Below, in pieces: positions 9,050 to 17,495 of a stretch of DNA of 64,000 bases. This stretch comes from Bryobacterales bacterium. Lineage in GTDB: Bacteria; Acidobacteriota; Terriglobia; Bryobacterales; Bryobacteraceae. The stretch is taken from NCBI GenBank assembly GCA_003164035.1, contig PLRS01000035.1, positions 80,933 through 144,932 on the forward strand, read 5' to 3'. Position numbers and translations under genes: made by a program. Within the stretch, counting starts at the first letter, position 1. The number at the start of each line of letters is the position of its first letter. The notes beneath the pieces were generated by a model that saw nothing but the letters and a program-made list of their open reading frames with translations, searched no databases and had not been told where the DNA came from.

Positions 9050-9213
9050 GTGGGGCGGGCAATTCTGCCCGCAGCCGCCTTTTTAGGCGGCTCTTTCGAG
9101 GTATAGCGAGTCTTCCCGCCAGGCGAGAGCCGGCTAAAAGCCGGCTGCAGCCAGAATTGGCTGCCCCACAATCTGTGTAGAAACGCGGCCGGGGTGAAAA
9201 AGTGTTCGGCATT
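9050..9213 (+). repeat. Palindromic element family A, copy 1 (murG-murC gap)
   Basis: The core (9050-9169) begins GTGGGGC and ends GCCCCAC, a terminal inverted repeat. Inside are four palindromes: GCGGGCA/TGCCCGC, GCCGCC/GGCGGC, AGCCGGCT/AGCCGGCT and GCAGCC/GGCTGC. The copy at 40196-40377 is its reverse complement with about 85 percent agreement by eye. A shortened copy lies at 49565-49611. No protein or transposase is encoded. Confidence 0.75.
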
Positions 9214-9247
9214 AGACTGAGAGTCCGCTCCACGAGAAAGCAACGCG

Positions 9248-10339
9248 TCACACCTTGCCACGGCGCCCTCCGGCTACTTCTTCCAGGATCTCGGCGGCTC
9301 TTTCGGCCGCGCCTCGCCGCGCCAGCTTACGCGCGGCAGCGCCCATGCGTTCCAGCAAGCCGTCGTCGGCGGCGATTTCCGATACCATGCGAAACAGGCG
9401 CTCTCCGTTCATTTCGCCATCGGCGGCCATGCGCGCCGCGCCGGCCCGTTCGATGGCTTCCGCATTGCGCGTCTGATGATCGTCGGCGGCGAAAGGAAAC
9501 GGCACCAGGATGGCGGGCTTTCCGGCCGCGGCCAGTTCCGACACCGTACCCGCGCCGGAGCGGCACACCACCAGGTCCGCGGTGGCGAACGCGCGCGGCA
9601 TGTCGGCGATAAAAGGCGTCACCTCCCCGTCCAGGCCCGAATTCGGAAAAGACTCGCGCAGTTCCTGGTATCCGCGTGCCCCGGTCTGGTGCACGATTCT
9701 GAGCTTCATCCCCGAGCGGCGAAACAAGGGCCAGCTTTCGCGCGCGGCGCGATTGAGAGTGCGCGCCCCCTGGCTGCCGCCGGTCACCAGAATCTCCAGG
9801 GTTTCGCCGCGCGGTTTGGGGGCAATGGCAAAGAATTCCTCGCGCACGGGAAGGCCGGTAAGCTCGCTGCGCCCGGCGGGAAAGCTGGCGGCCGTCTCCG
9901 CAAAGGAGATCAGCGCCCGCGACACGCGCCGCGCGATGGCACGATTGGTGAAGCCCGGCACCGCGTTGGGCTCCATCACCACCACCGGCACGCGCGCCGC
10001 CAGCGCGGCCAGAACCGGCGGCCCGGCGACGTAACCGCCCATGCTGAATACCGCGCCGGCGCCATGCACCCACTGGCGGCATTCGAAGGTGGCCAGCGGC
10101 AGCCGGGCCAGCGTGGTCAACTTTCGTCCCACGCCCACCTGGTTCAACGCGCCGATTTCGATCTTCTTCAACTCGAATCCTTCCGCCGGCACCAGCCGAG
10201 CCTCCAACCCGCGCCCGGTCCCGACAAACATCGCTTCGTGCCCGCGCCGGCGCAGCTCGCGCGCCACCGCCAGGGCCGGAATCACGTGGCCGCCGGTGCC
10301 GCCGCCGGCCATCACAAATCTAGCCACAATGCTGCCCAC
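9248..10339 (-). CDS. murG: UDP-GlcNAc:lipid I GlcNAc transferase MurG
   Basis: A GT28 glycosyltransferase that converts lipid I to lipid II at the inner face of the membrane. The N-terminal glycine loop FVMAGGGTGGHVIPALAVA and the C-terminal SGAGTVSELAAAGKPAILVP donor-binding region are both present. The frame is open up to 10501, but I place the start at the GTG at 10339. A strong GGAGGAG lies 5-7 bases upstream of it, and this gives 363 residues, the usual length. The extra upstream codons overlap a palindromic repeat. Repeat-filled gaps isolate murG from ftsW and murC. Confidence 0.92.
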   Translation of the reverse strand: MGSIVARFVMAGGGTGGHVIPALAVARELRRRGHEAMFVGTGRGLEARLVPAEGFELKKIEIGALNQVGVGRKLTTLARLPLATFECRQWVHGAGAVFSMGGYVAGPPVLAALAARVPVVVMEPNAVPGFTNRAIARRVSRALISFAETAASFPAGRSELTGLPVREEFFAIAPKPRGETLEILVTGGSQGARTLNRAARESWPLFRRSGMKLRIVHQTGARGYQELRESFPNSGLDGEVTPFIADMPRAFATADLVVCRSGAGTVSELAAAGKPAILVPFPFAADDHQTRNAEAIERAGAARMAADGEMNGERLFRMVSEIAADDGLLERMGAAARKLARRGAAERAAEILEEVAGGRRGKV

Positions 10340-10414
10340 TAGCTCCTCCAGGGCTGCCATCGGGCAGACGGCGGTCGGGGCAACCACCGCCTGGGAGGGC
10401 GTGAAAGAATCGGA

Positions 10415-10492
10415 TGGCAGGCGGAACCGCCTGCCCCACCATTGAAAACAACGCACCTGCTTTGGTGGCGCAGGCGGTTCCGCCTGCGACTT
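10415..10492 (-). repeat. Palindromic element family B, copy 1 (ftsW-murG gap)
   Basis: A 78-base element made of two hairpins, GGCAGGCGGAACCGCCTGCC and CGCAGGCGGTTCCGCCTGCG, around a 38-base spacer containing TTGAAAACAA. It is the reverse complement of 15854-15931, with only a few mismatches. Next to it, 10508-10605 holds fragments of other palindromes, including half of the family D arm and CAGGCTtgacAGCCTG. Confidence 0.75.
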
Positions 10493-10605
10493 GTTTTTCA
10501 CAGCTCCTAGCGGTCGCGGCTCGGAAAGGCTTGGCTCCTCCCGGGGAGAAAAGCCGAGATGACTCTCGGCTCTGCAGGCTTGACAGCCTGCGCCACGAAC
10601 TTAGG

Positions 10606-11754
10606 TTACCCCACATGTTCCGCCACATTCATGAGCATGCCCAGCATCGCAAGGGAGCTTACCAGGGAGCTGCCGCCATAGCTGATCAGCGGCAGCGGAA
10701 TCCCCTTGGTCGGTCCCAGGCCCACGGCCACACTCATATTGATGAATGCCTGCACTACCAGCACCACGGTCACGCCGAGCGCCAGGTACCGGCCGAACTC
10801 GTCGCGAGTCAGCACGGCCACGCGCAGGCCGCGCCACCCGATGGCCAGAAAGCACACGAGCAACCCGACCGTGCCAATCAGGCCGGCCTCTTCGCCGATC
10901 ACCGCGTAGATAAAGTCCGTGTGCGCTTCGGGCAAATACAACAGCTTCTGGCGGCCGTTCATGAGCCCTACTCCCAAGTAGCCTCCCGCACCGACGGCAA
11001 TCTTCGACTGGTCCTGCTGGTAGTTGGGATCGTGAGTGCGCAACGTCTCTTCCATGCGTTCCCGGATGCGGCCATGCGGATCGATTCGGGAGATCAGCTT
11101 CAGCTCGGGGTCGTAGTGCTTCACCACGCGGATGAGCCGGTACGGTTCGGCCGCGACCGACGCCCCAAACCCGACGAGCGCGATCAGCGCCGCAATCAGA
11201 CAGTACCGGAATTCGAGGCCCGCCACGAAAAACACCGCCGCGGCGGTAAAGCCCAGCACCACCGCCGTGCCCAGATCGGGCCTTACCACAGCGCCAATCA
11301 CCAGCCCCACCGCGCACGCGGCTGGAATCAGCGTGTAGCGCGGATTGTTGATGGCCCGCCCGCGCCAGGTGACGAAGAACGCCAGGAACACGACCAGCGC
11401 CGGTTTGGCCAGCTCCGAAGGCTGCAGACCGGCCGGGCCCAGCCGCAGCCAGCGATGGTGCGCCGGATCGAGAAAATACACCGCGAACAGCAGCACCATG
11501 GCCACGCCAATGGCTCCGAACGCCACCCCCGGGTTTCGCAGCAGGTGGTAGTCGGTCTTCTTCAGCAGCATCATCGCCACCACGCCCAGCACCGCGAACT
11601 CCAATTGCCGGATGACAAAGTGCCAGCTCGACTGGATGCGCGGATCGAGCCGCGCCATGATCGAAGAAGAGCTGTAGATCATCACCATCCCGAACGACAC
11701 CATGGCCAGCACGGTGAAGAACAGGATCCAATCGGTTTTCAGACGTTGCGACAT
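10606..11754 (-). CDS. ftsW: Lipid II polymerase FtsW
   Basis: The 382-residue SEDS-family polytopic membrane protein polymerises lipid II into septal glycan together with its class B PBP partner. About ten hydrophobic segments are visible. Family marks include WLRLGPAGLQPSELAK in the middle and the C-terminal TKGIPLPLISYGGSSL, which is highly conserved. The start at 11754 follows the murD stop by 3 bases. The position inside the dcw cluster favours FtsW over its paralogue RodA. Confidence 0.94.
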   Translation of the reverse strand: MSQRLKTDWILFFTVLAMVSFGMVMIYSSSSIMARLDPRIQSSWHFVIRQLEFAVLGVVAMMLLKKTDYHLLRNPGVAFGAIGVAMVLLFAVYFLDPAHHRWLRLGPAGLQPSELAKPALVVFLAFFVTWRGRAINNPRYTLIPAACAVGLVIGAVVRPDLGTAVVLGFTAAAVFFVAGLEFRYCLIAALIALVGFGASVAAEPYRLIRVVKHYDPELKLISRIDPHGRIRERMEETLRTHDPNYQQDQSKIAVGAGGYLGVGLMNGRQKLLYLPEAHTDFIYAVIGEEAGLIGTVGLLVCFLAIGWRGLRVAVLTRDEFGRYLALGVTVVLVVQAFINMSVAVGLGPTKGIPLPLISYGGSSLVSSLAMLGMLMNVAEHVG

Positions 11755-11757
11755 GGG

Positions 11758-13089
11758 TTAATCCCCCGCCTCCAGACGGCCCACGATTTCCTTGAAGGTC
11801 TCGCCGCGATGTTCGAAGCTTCTAAACTGGTCGAAGCTGGCGCAGGCCGGCGCCAGCAGCACGGTATCGCCCGGTTGGGAGCGCGCATACGCCGTCCGCA
11901 CGGCGTGCTCCAGCGTGCCGGCCTGGACCAGTGGGACGGCACCGGCCAGCGCGGCGGCGATCTTCCCGGCGGCCGCGCCGATCAGCAATGCCGCGTGCGC
12001 CTTGGCCGCCAGCGGGGCGCGCAGCGGTGCGTAGTCCAGCCCCTTGTCCTTCCCGCCGAGAATCACCCACAGGCCGCCGGCGAACGCATCCAGCGCCTTT
12101 AACGCCGCGTCCACGCTGGTTGCTTTGGAATCGTTATAGAAGTCGACACCTTCGATCTGGCGGACGAACTCCAGGCGATGCTCCACGGCTTGAAAGGTTC
12201 TTACCGCGGCGGCAATTTGCGCATGGCTGACCCCCGCCCGCGCCGCCGCCACGGCCGCCGCCAGCACGTTCTCCACGTTGTGGGCGCCGCGCAGCGGAAT
12301 CTCGCTCACGCCCATCAGCGGCCGGCCATCGAGCACCAATTCGTCGCCCTGGCGGTAGGCGCCCGGTTCCACGGACCGCGCGCCGCTGAACCAGCGCACC
12401 TCGGCCGCGGTGTGTTTGGCGAAACCGGCGCAGACCGCGTCTTCGGCGTTCAGCACGGCACAATCGGACGCGGTCATGGTCTCGAACAGGCGGCGCTTGG
12501 CGGCGGCGTAATTTTCGAAAGTATGATGCCGGTCCAGGTGATTCTGAGTGACGTTCAGCGCGAGGCCGATGTCGGCGCGAAATTCGGCGATGGTTTCCAG
12601 TTGAAAGCTGGAAAGCTCCAGCACGTTCCAGCCATCGGCGCGCGAACCTTCGATCATGGCCGTCACCGGCGTGCCGATGTTGCCTCCCACCTGCACGGCC
12701 ATGCCCGCCCCGCGCAGAATGTGGCCGATCAGGCTGGTAGTGGTGGTTTTGCCGTTCGATCCGGTGATGCCAATGGTGCGGCCGTGGAGAAACGGCGCCG
12801 CCAATTCCACTTCGCCGATCACGCGCGCACCGCGAAGGCGCGCCCTTTCGAGCGCGGGCAAATCGGCCGGCACATCCGGAGAAAGCACAATCAGCCCAGG
12901 TTCTTCGAAGACGGCATCGGTCTGCCGCGCGAACCGGATTCCGAGCCGCTTCACCAGTTCTTCGGCCGGCCCCAGCGCGGCCAGCGGTTTCAGGTCGGTG
13001 GCGCGAACATCGGCTCCCTGCCGCACCAGCAGCTCCGCCGACGCCATCCCGCTCAGCTTCATTCCCACTACCAGGGCTTTAGTTGGCAT
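11758..13089 (-). CDS. murD: UDP-MurNAc-L-Ala--D-Glu ligase MurD
   Basis: The 443-residue Mur ligase adds D-glutamate to UDP-MurNAc-L-Ala. The N-terminal UDP-binding region starts KALVVGMKLSGMASAELL. The ATP loop is [16 protein letters not shown] (about 107-122), with LELSSFQLE downstream and FYNDSKATSVDA for the central-to-C-terminal transition. The length is normal. It is separated from mraY by a 210-base gap with repeats and is tightly linked to ftsW. Confidence 0.95.
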   Translation of the reverse strand: MPTKALVVGMKLSGMASAELLVRQGADVRATDLKPLAALGPAEELVKRLGIRFARQTDAVFEEPGLIVLSPDVPADLPALERARLRGARVIGEVELAAPFLHGRTIGITGSNGKTTTTSLIGHILRGAGMAVQVGGNIGTPVTAMIEGSRADGWNVLELSSFQLETIAEFRADIGLALNVTQNHLDRHHTFENYAAAKRRLFETMTASDCAVLNAEDAVCAGFAKHTAAEVRWFSGARSVEPGAYRQGDELVLDGRPLMGVSEIPLRGAHNVENVLAAAVAAARAGVSHAQIAAAVRTFQAVEHRLEFVRQIEGVDFYNDSKATSVDAALKALDAFAGGLWVILGGKDKGLDYAPLRAPLAAKAHAALLIGAAAGKIAAALAGAVPLVQAGTLEHAVRTAYARSQPGDTVLLAPACASFDQFRSFEHRGETFKEIVGRLEAGD

Positions 13090-13218
13090 ATGTCAGAGGG
13101 CTCCCGAAGGGGGCGTAGCCGCAACCGAAAAGCGCCGGGTTGAGTCCCGCCGTGGCAGACTGAGAGTCCGCTCCACGAGAGGGCCGCTCGGGCCGGTGGG
13201 AATCCGACAGGTGGAGCA

Positions 13219-13268
13219 TGGGCGTCGAGATGAGTCTCGACGCGGCACGCACGAGTGCGTGCGCCACG
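13219..13268 (+). repeat. Palindromic element family C, copy 1 (mraY-murD gap)
   Basis: Contains GTCGAGATGAGTCTCGAC and GGCACGCACGAGTGCGTGCGCC, two adjacent palindromes. An almost identical unit in the same orientation lies at 15953-16000 in the murE-murF gap. A short piece nearby, GACTGAGAGTCCGCTCCACG (about 13150), also occurs at about 9220. Confidence 0.65.
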
Positions 13269-13299
13269 GAGGTCGGATTGGGTGGTTCGATGTTCATGT

Positions 13300-14436
13300 C
13301 TATCGCAGCTTCAACGTGGTTAGGGCGAACAATGCCAGCACCAGGCCGGCAATCCAAAACCGCGCAATCACTTTTTCTTCCGCCCATCCCAGTTGCTCGA
13401 AATGGTGGTGCAGGGGGGCCATCTTGAAAATTCGCTTGCCATGGCGCAGTTTGAAGCTGCCCACCTGCAAAATCACCGACACGGCTTCCAGCACGAAAAC
13501 GCCGCCGATGAACAGCAGCAGGACCTCCTGCTTGATCAGGACCGCAACCGCCGCCATGGCGCCGCCCAATCCCAGCGCGCCGACGTCGCCCATGAAAATC
13601 TCCGCGGGGTGCGCGTTGTACCAGAGGAATCCGAGGCTGGCGCCGGTCATGGCCCCGCAGAACACGGTCAACTCGCTGGTGCGCGGATTGCGCGCCAGTT
13701 GCAGGTACTCGGCAAGCTGGGCGTGGCCCCCGGCGTAGGTCAGGATGGTCAGGGCGCCGGCGGCGATCACCATCAGGCCGATCGCCAAGCCGTCGAGCCC
13801 GTCGGTGAGGTTGACAGCGTTGGAGGAGAAGACCAACACCAGCGCCACGAAAAGGCAAAACGGCGCGACTCCAAGAACGTAGGTCCAGGGGTTGGCCAGC
13901 AGCGGCGTGATCAGCAGCGACGGCTTGAACTGCTTGAAGAACGGGATGTTCATCTGCACCGAATAATCGCCGTGGCCGCGCATGACCAGCAGCAGAATCG
14001 CAAAACCGAATCCCATGGCGAACTGGTAGAGCAGCTTGCGCCTGCCGCTCAGGCCCAGGTTGCGGCGGTTGGTGACCTTGGCGTAATCGTCGATGAAGCC
14101 GATCCAGCCGAACCCCAGCAGCGCCCCGATCGCCGCCCAGACGTAGACGTAGCGCAGGTCCGCCCACAGCAGGGTCGGCACCACGATCGAAATAATGATC
14201 AACACGCCGCCCATGGTGGGCGTGCCGGCTTTCTTCTGGTGCGACTGCGGCCCTTCCTCGCGAATATACTGGCCGATCTGAAACTCGCGCAGCTTGCGAA
14301 TGAGCCACGGCCCCAGCGCGATGCACAAGAACAACGCCGTCAGGCTGGCGAAGGCGGTGCGAAAGGTGGTGTAGCGGAACACCCGGAACGGGGTGGCGTA
14401 GCGGAACAGCTTTTCGTAGAGCAGGTAATAGAGCAT
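13300..14436 (-). CDS. mraY: Phospho-MurNAc-pentapeptide transferase MraY
   Basis: The 378-residue polytopic enzyme transfers phospho-MurNAc-pentapeptide to undecaprenyl phosphate, making lipid I. It has the paired aspartates GFIDDYAKVTNRRNLG (about 112-127), the NLTDGLDGLAIG motif and the HHHFEQLGW motif near the C-terminus. About ten membrane segments are visible. It starts 3 bases after murF ends. Confidence 0.96.
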   Translation of the reverse strand: MLYYLLYEKLFRYATPFRVFRYTTFRTAFASLTALFLCIALGPWLIRKLREFQIGQYIREEGPQSHQKKAGTPTMGGVLIIISIVVPTLLWADLRYVYVWAAIGALLGFGWIGFIDDYAKVTNRRNLGLSGRRKLLYQFAMGFGFAILLLVMRGHGDYSVQMNIPFFKQFKPSLLITPLLANPWTYVLGVAPFCLFVALVLVFSSNAVNLTDGLDGLAIGLMVIAAGALTILTYAGGHAQLAEYLQLARNPRTSELTVFCGAMTGASLGFLWYNAHPAEIFMGDVGALGLGGAMAAVAVLIKQEVLLLFIGGVFVLEAVSVILQVGSFKLRHGKRIFKMAPLHHHFEQLGWAEEKVIARFWIAGLVLALFALTTLKLR

Positions 14437-14439
14437 GGG

Positions 14440-15789
14440 TCAGGCCGTGAACCTTTCGAGAGCCCGTTCCACGCGCACGCCGCGCGAACCCTTGAACAGG
14501 ACAGCGTCGCCGGTGTGGGCCAAGCCGCGGGCGTATTGGCCAGCGGCGGCGGGGTCGTCCAGGAACGTCGCGCCGGCGGCCGGCATGCCGCCATCAACCG
14601 CCGCTTCCACCATCAGCCGGGCGTCGCCGCCCACGCCGATCAGGTAGTCCACGCCATGTTCGGCCGCGTATCGCCCCACCCCGCGGTGCAGCTCGCCGGA
14701 ACAAGTCCCGAGCTCCAGCATCTCTCCCAAGACGGCGATGCGCCGCACTGCCGGGGTTCGCGCCAGCACGTCGATCATGGCCTTGGCCGCTTCCGGGTTG
14801 CTGTTGTAAGTGTCATCCCAAATCACGATTCCGTCATGCTCGATTCTTCTGCCGCGGCGCTCGCCCGCCTCGAAGCCGCGCACCGCGTCGGGCAGGCGCT
14901 CGGGCGCAATTCCGAATTCGCGCGCCACCGCGATGGCCGCCAGCAGATTCATCACCGCGTGCCGGCCGGCCATGCCCGTCTCGAATTCCACGCCCAGGGC
15001 CGAGAACCTGGCTCCGCCGCCGCTCTCCCGGTAAGCCTCGGCCCGCACGCCGGCGTCCGGGGCAAATCCGAAAGTCACGGTGCGGCCGGCGTGCACGCGG
15101 GCGAACTGGCGCACCCTGACGTCGTCGGCGTTCAACACCGCGACTCCATCCGGCGGCAGCGATTCGACGAGTTCCCGCTTGGCCGCCGCTACGCCGTCGA
15201 TTCCATCGGCGAAGAATTCCACGTGCGCGTATCCCACGTTGGTCACGACCGCGACCGAAGGCGACGCCATATGCGCCAGCTCGCGAATTTCACCTGCGTG
15301 ATTCATTCCCATCTCGAGCACGGCCGTCCGCGCCCCGTCCGGCAACCGCAGGATCGAGAGGGGCACGCCCACGTGGTTGTTGAAATTGCCGATGGTGCGG
15401 CCCACCGGCCGGTCCACCTCGAGCAGGTGCGCAATGGCGTCTTTGGTGGTGGTCTTGCCCGCCGAACCGGTGACCGCGACCACTTCCCCGCCCCACTCCC
15501 GCCGGGCCCACACGGCGGCCGCCTGCAACGCGGCCAGGGTGTCGCCGACAACCATTTCCCGCCCGGCGGCATCCGGGCACACCGCGCGATCCACCACCGC
15601 GGCCACGGCGCCTTTTTCCAGTGCCGCAGCTACAAAATCGTGGCCGTCGTGGCGCTCGCCGCGCAGGGCGAAATAGACCCCTCCCGGCGCCTGTGTCCGG
15701 CTGTCCACACTCCATGCCGCCGCGGCACCTTCGAAAGGGCCGCCGGTGGCTCCAATGGCGCGCGCGAGTTGTTGCAGGTTGAGAGTCAT
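14440..15789 (-). CDS. murF: UDP-MurNAc-tripeptide--D-Ala-D-Ala ligase MurF
   Basis: The 449-residue Mur ligase adds D-Ala-D-Ala to the UDP-MurNAc tripeptide. It shows the MurF-type domain I with VYFALRGERHDGHDFV, the ATP loop VTGSAGKTTTKDAIAHLL, the LEMGMNHAGEI motif and DDTYNSNPEAAKA. No ddl gene for making D-Ala-D-Ala is present in this cluster. It is separated from murE by a repeat-containing gap. Confidence 0.95.
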   Translation of the reverse strand: MTLNLQQLARAIGATGGPFEGAAAAWSVDSRTQAPGGVYFALRGERHDGHDFVAAALEKGAVAAVVDRAVCPDAAGREMVVGDTLAALQAAAVWARREWGGEVVAVTGSAGKTTTKDAIAHLLEVDRPVGRTIGNFNNHVGVPLSILRLPDGARTAVLEMGMNHAGEIRELAHMASPSVAVVTNVGYAHVEFFADGIDGVAAAKRELVESLPPDGVAVLNADDVRVRQFARVHAGRTVTFGFAPDAGVRAEAYRESGGGARFSALGVEFETGMAGRHAVMNLLAAIAVAREFGIAPERLPDAVRGFEAGERRGRRIEHDGIVIWDDTYNSNPEAAKAMIDVLARTPAVRRIAVLGEMLELGTCSGELHRGVGRYAAEHGVDYLIGVGGDARLMVEAAVDGGMPAAGATFLDDPAAAGQYARGLAHTGDAVLFKGSRGVRVERALERFTA

Positions 15790-15853
15790 GGCTTAGAGCT
15801 GGTTTCGTAGTAGCTGTATCAACCGCTCACTAGGGAGCGGCGAAAAGATCACA

Positions 15854-15931
15854 AATCGCAGGCGGAACCGCCTGCGCCACCAAAGCAGGTTGCATTGTTT
15901 TCGATGGTGGGGCAGGCGGTGCCGCCTGCCC
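15854..15931 (+). repeat. Palindromic element family B, copy 2 (murE-murF gap)
   Basis: A 78-base unit with hairpins CGCAGGCGGAACCGCCTGCG and GGCAGGCGGTGCCGCCTGCC around a spacer with ATTGTTTTCG. It matches the reverse complement of 10415-10492 almost base for base. It lies directly beside a family C copy. Confidence 0.75.
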
Positions 15932-15952
15932 AGCGCGCCCTCCTGGAGCGCA

Positions 15953-16000
15953 GGCGTCGAGACGAGTCTCGACGCGGCACGCACGAGTGCGTCCGCCACG
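15953..16000 (+). repeat. Palindromic element family C, copy 2 (murE-murF gap)
   Basis: Near-identical to 13219-13268: GTCGAGACGAGTCTCGAC followed by GCACGCACGAGTGCGT. Both copies lie in dcw gaps and in the same orientation. Confidence 0.65.
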
Positions 16001-16010
16001 AGAAGTGAGG

Positions 16011-17495
16011 TCATCGCCGCGGCTGATATCCATAACCCTTTAGCACTTCCCTCGCCACCACGCGGTCGTCGAAGGCGATAGTTTTATCTTTCAAAACCTG
16101 ATAGGTCTCGTGTCCTTTTCCGGCCAGAATCACCATATCCCCTTCGCGAGCTTCCTTGAGGGCGCGGGCGATGGCGGCGGCGCGATCCGGTTCCACGACG
16201 TGCGCCACGTCGGTGCGCCGAATGCCGACCAGGGCGTCGTTCATGATCGCCAGCGGGTCTTCCGAGCGCGGATTGTCGCTGGTCAGAACCACCAGGTCGC
16301 TGCCCTCGGCCGCCGCCTGACCCATCAGCGGACGCTTGGCGCGGTCGCGGTCGCCACCGCAGCCGAACAGGGTAATAATGCGTTTCGGGCCGAGGCCGCG
16401 CGCCACCGCAATCACGTTCCGCATGGCGTCGTCGGTGTGGGCGTAATCCACCACCACGGTGAAGGGCTGGCCTTCGTCGATGCGCTCAAATCGCCCCGGC
16501 ACCACCCGCAAGCTCGCGATCCCCCGCGCGATCGTTTCCCCATCCAAACCGTACGACAACCCCGCGCCGCACGCCGCCAGGATATTGTAGACGTTGATTT
16601 TCCCAATCAGCGGCGATTCCACCGCGATGCGCTTTTTTCCCATTTGCACGTCGAAGCGCAGGCCGCCGATGCTGGACGAAATATGGCGCGCCCGCAGGCT
16701 GGATTCCGGGCCCAGGCCGTACCGCCAAACCTGCATTTCTTTCGAGAGCGGGAGGGTACGCGCGCGCGGATCGTCCTGGTTGATTACGGCGCAGGCCGGC
16801 GGCGGACCGCCCGATCCCGTGAAGAGCTTTTGCTTAGCGGCGAAATACTCCTCCATGGTGCCGTGAAAATCCAGGTGATCGCGCGTCAGGTTGGTGAACA
16901 CGGCGGTGTGAAATCGAAACCCGTACACTCGCCCCAGCGCCAGAGCGTGCGACGAGACTTCCATCACCGCGTGCGTGCCGCCGGCGCGTTCCAACTCGGA
17001 CAACAGCCTGAGGGTATCGAGCGATTCCGGGGTGGTATTCACCGCAGGCAGAAGCCGCCCCGCCAGGTGGTAGCCGATGGTGCCAATCAACGCCGTGGTG
17101 GCGCCGGAGGCGCGCAGCACGGCGTCGGTGAGAAGCGCCGTGGTGGTTTTTCCGTTGGTGCCGGTAATGCCCGTCAGGCGGATGCGCTCGTCCGGGTGTC
17201 CATAGAAATTGCCGGCCGCCAAGGCCAACGCCTGCCGCCCGTGGTGGACTTCAATCCATTTCCCGGCCAGCCCTTCCGGGGCCCCATCTTCGGATACGAC
17301 CGCCACCGCGCCGCGGCCGAGGGCATCGGACGCGAACCGCCGCCCATCGGTCCGGCTGCCCGAAAATGCGAAAAACACAAAGCCCTCGCCCACCCGCCGC
17401 GAGTCGTAATCCAACCCGTTTACCGTCCTCGGGGCAAGCTCCGCCGGGATCGACTGTCTCAACCCCACTCCCGCCAGTAGTTCGGCTAGTGTCAT
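16011..17495 (-). CDS. murE: UDP-MurNAc-L-Ala-D-Glu--meso-DAP ligase MurE
   Basis: The 494-residue Mur ligase adds the third stem-peptide residue. The ATP loop is TGITGTNGKTTTALL. The C-terminal specificity motif is TSDNPRSEDP; DNPR marks enzymes that use meso-diaminopimelate rather than lysine, so the organism should have Gram-negative type peptidoglycan. The ATG at 17495 overlaps the ftsI stop by 4 bases (ATGA), so translation is probably coupled. Confidence 0.96.
   Translation of the reverse strand: MTLAELLAGVGLRQSIPAELAPRTVNGLDYDSRRVGEGFVFFAFSGSRTDGRRFASDALGRGAVAVVSEDGAPEGLAGKWIEVHHGRQALALAAGNFYGHPDERIRLTGITGTNGKTTTALLTDAVLRASGATTALIGTIGYHLAGRLLPAVNTTPESLDTLRLLSELERAGGTHAVMEVSSHALALGRVYGFRFHTAVFTNLTRDHLDFHGTMEEYFAAKQKLFTGSGGPPPACAVINQDDPRARTLPLSKEMQVWRYGLGPESSLRARHISSSIGGLRFDVQMGKKRIAVESPLIGKINVYNILAACGAGLSYGLDGETIARGIASLRVVPGRFERIDEGQPFTVVVDYAHTDDAMRNVIAVARGLGPKRIITLFGCGGDRDRAKRPLMGQAAAEGSDLVVLTSDNPRSEDPLAIMNDALVGIRRTDVAHVVEPDRAAAIARALKEAREGDMVILAGKGHETYQVLKDKTIAFDDRVVAREVLKGYGYQPRR

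Noticed and set aside
13393..15810. An 805-codon plus-strand open frame
   Set aside because: It is antisense to mraY and murF, with skewed composition. Both opposite genes are certain.
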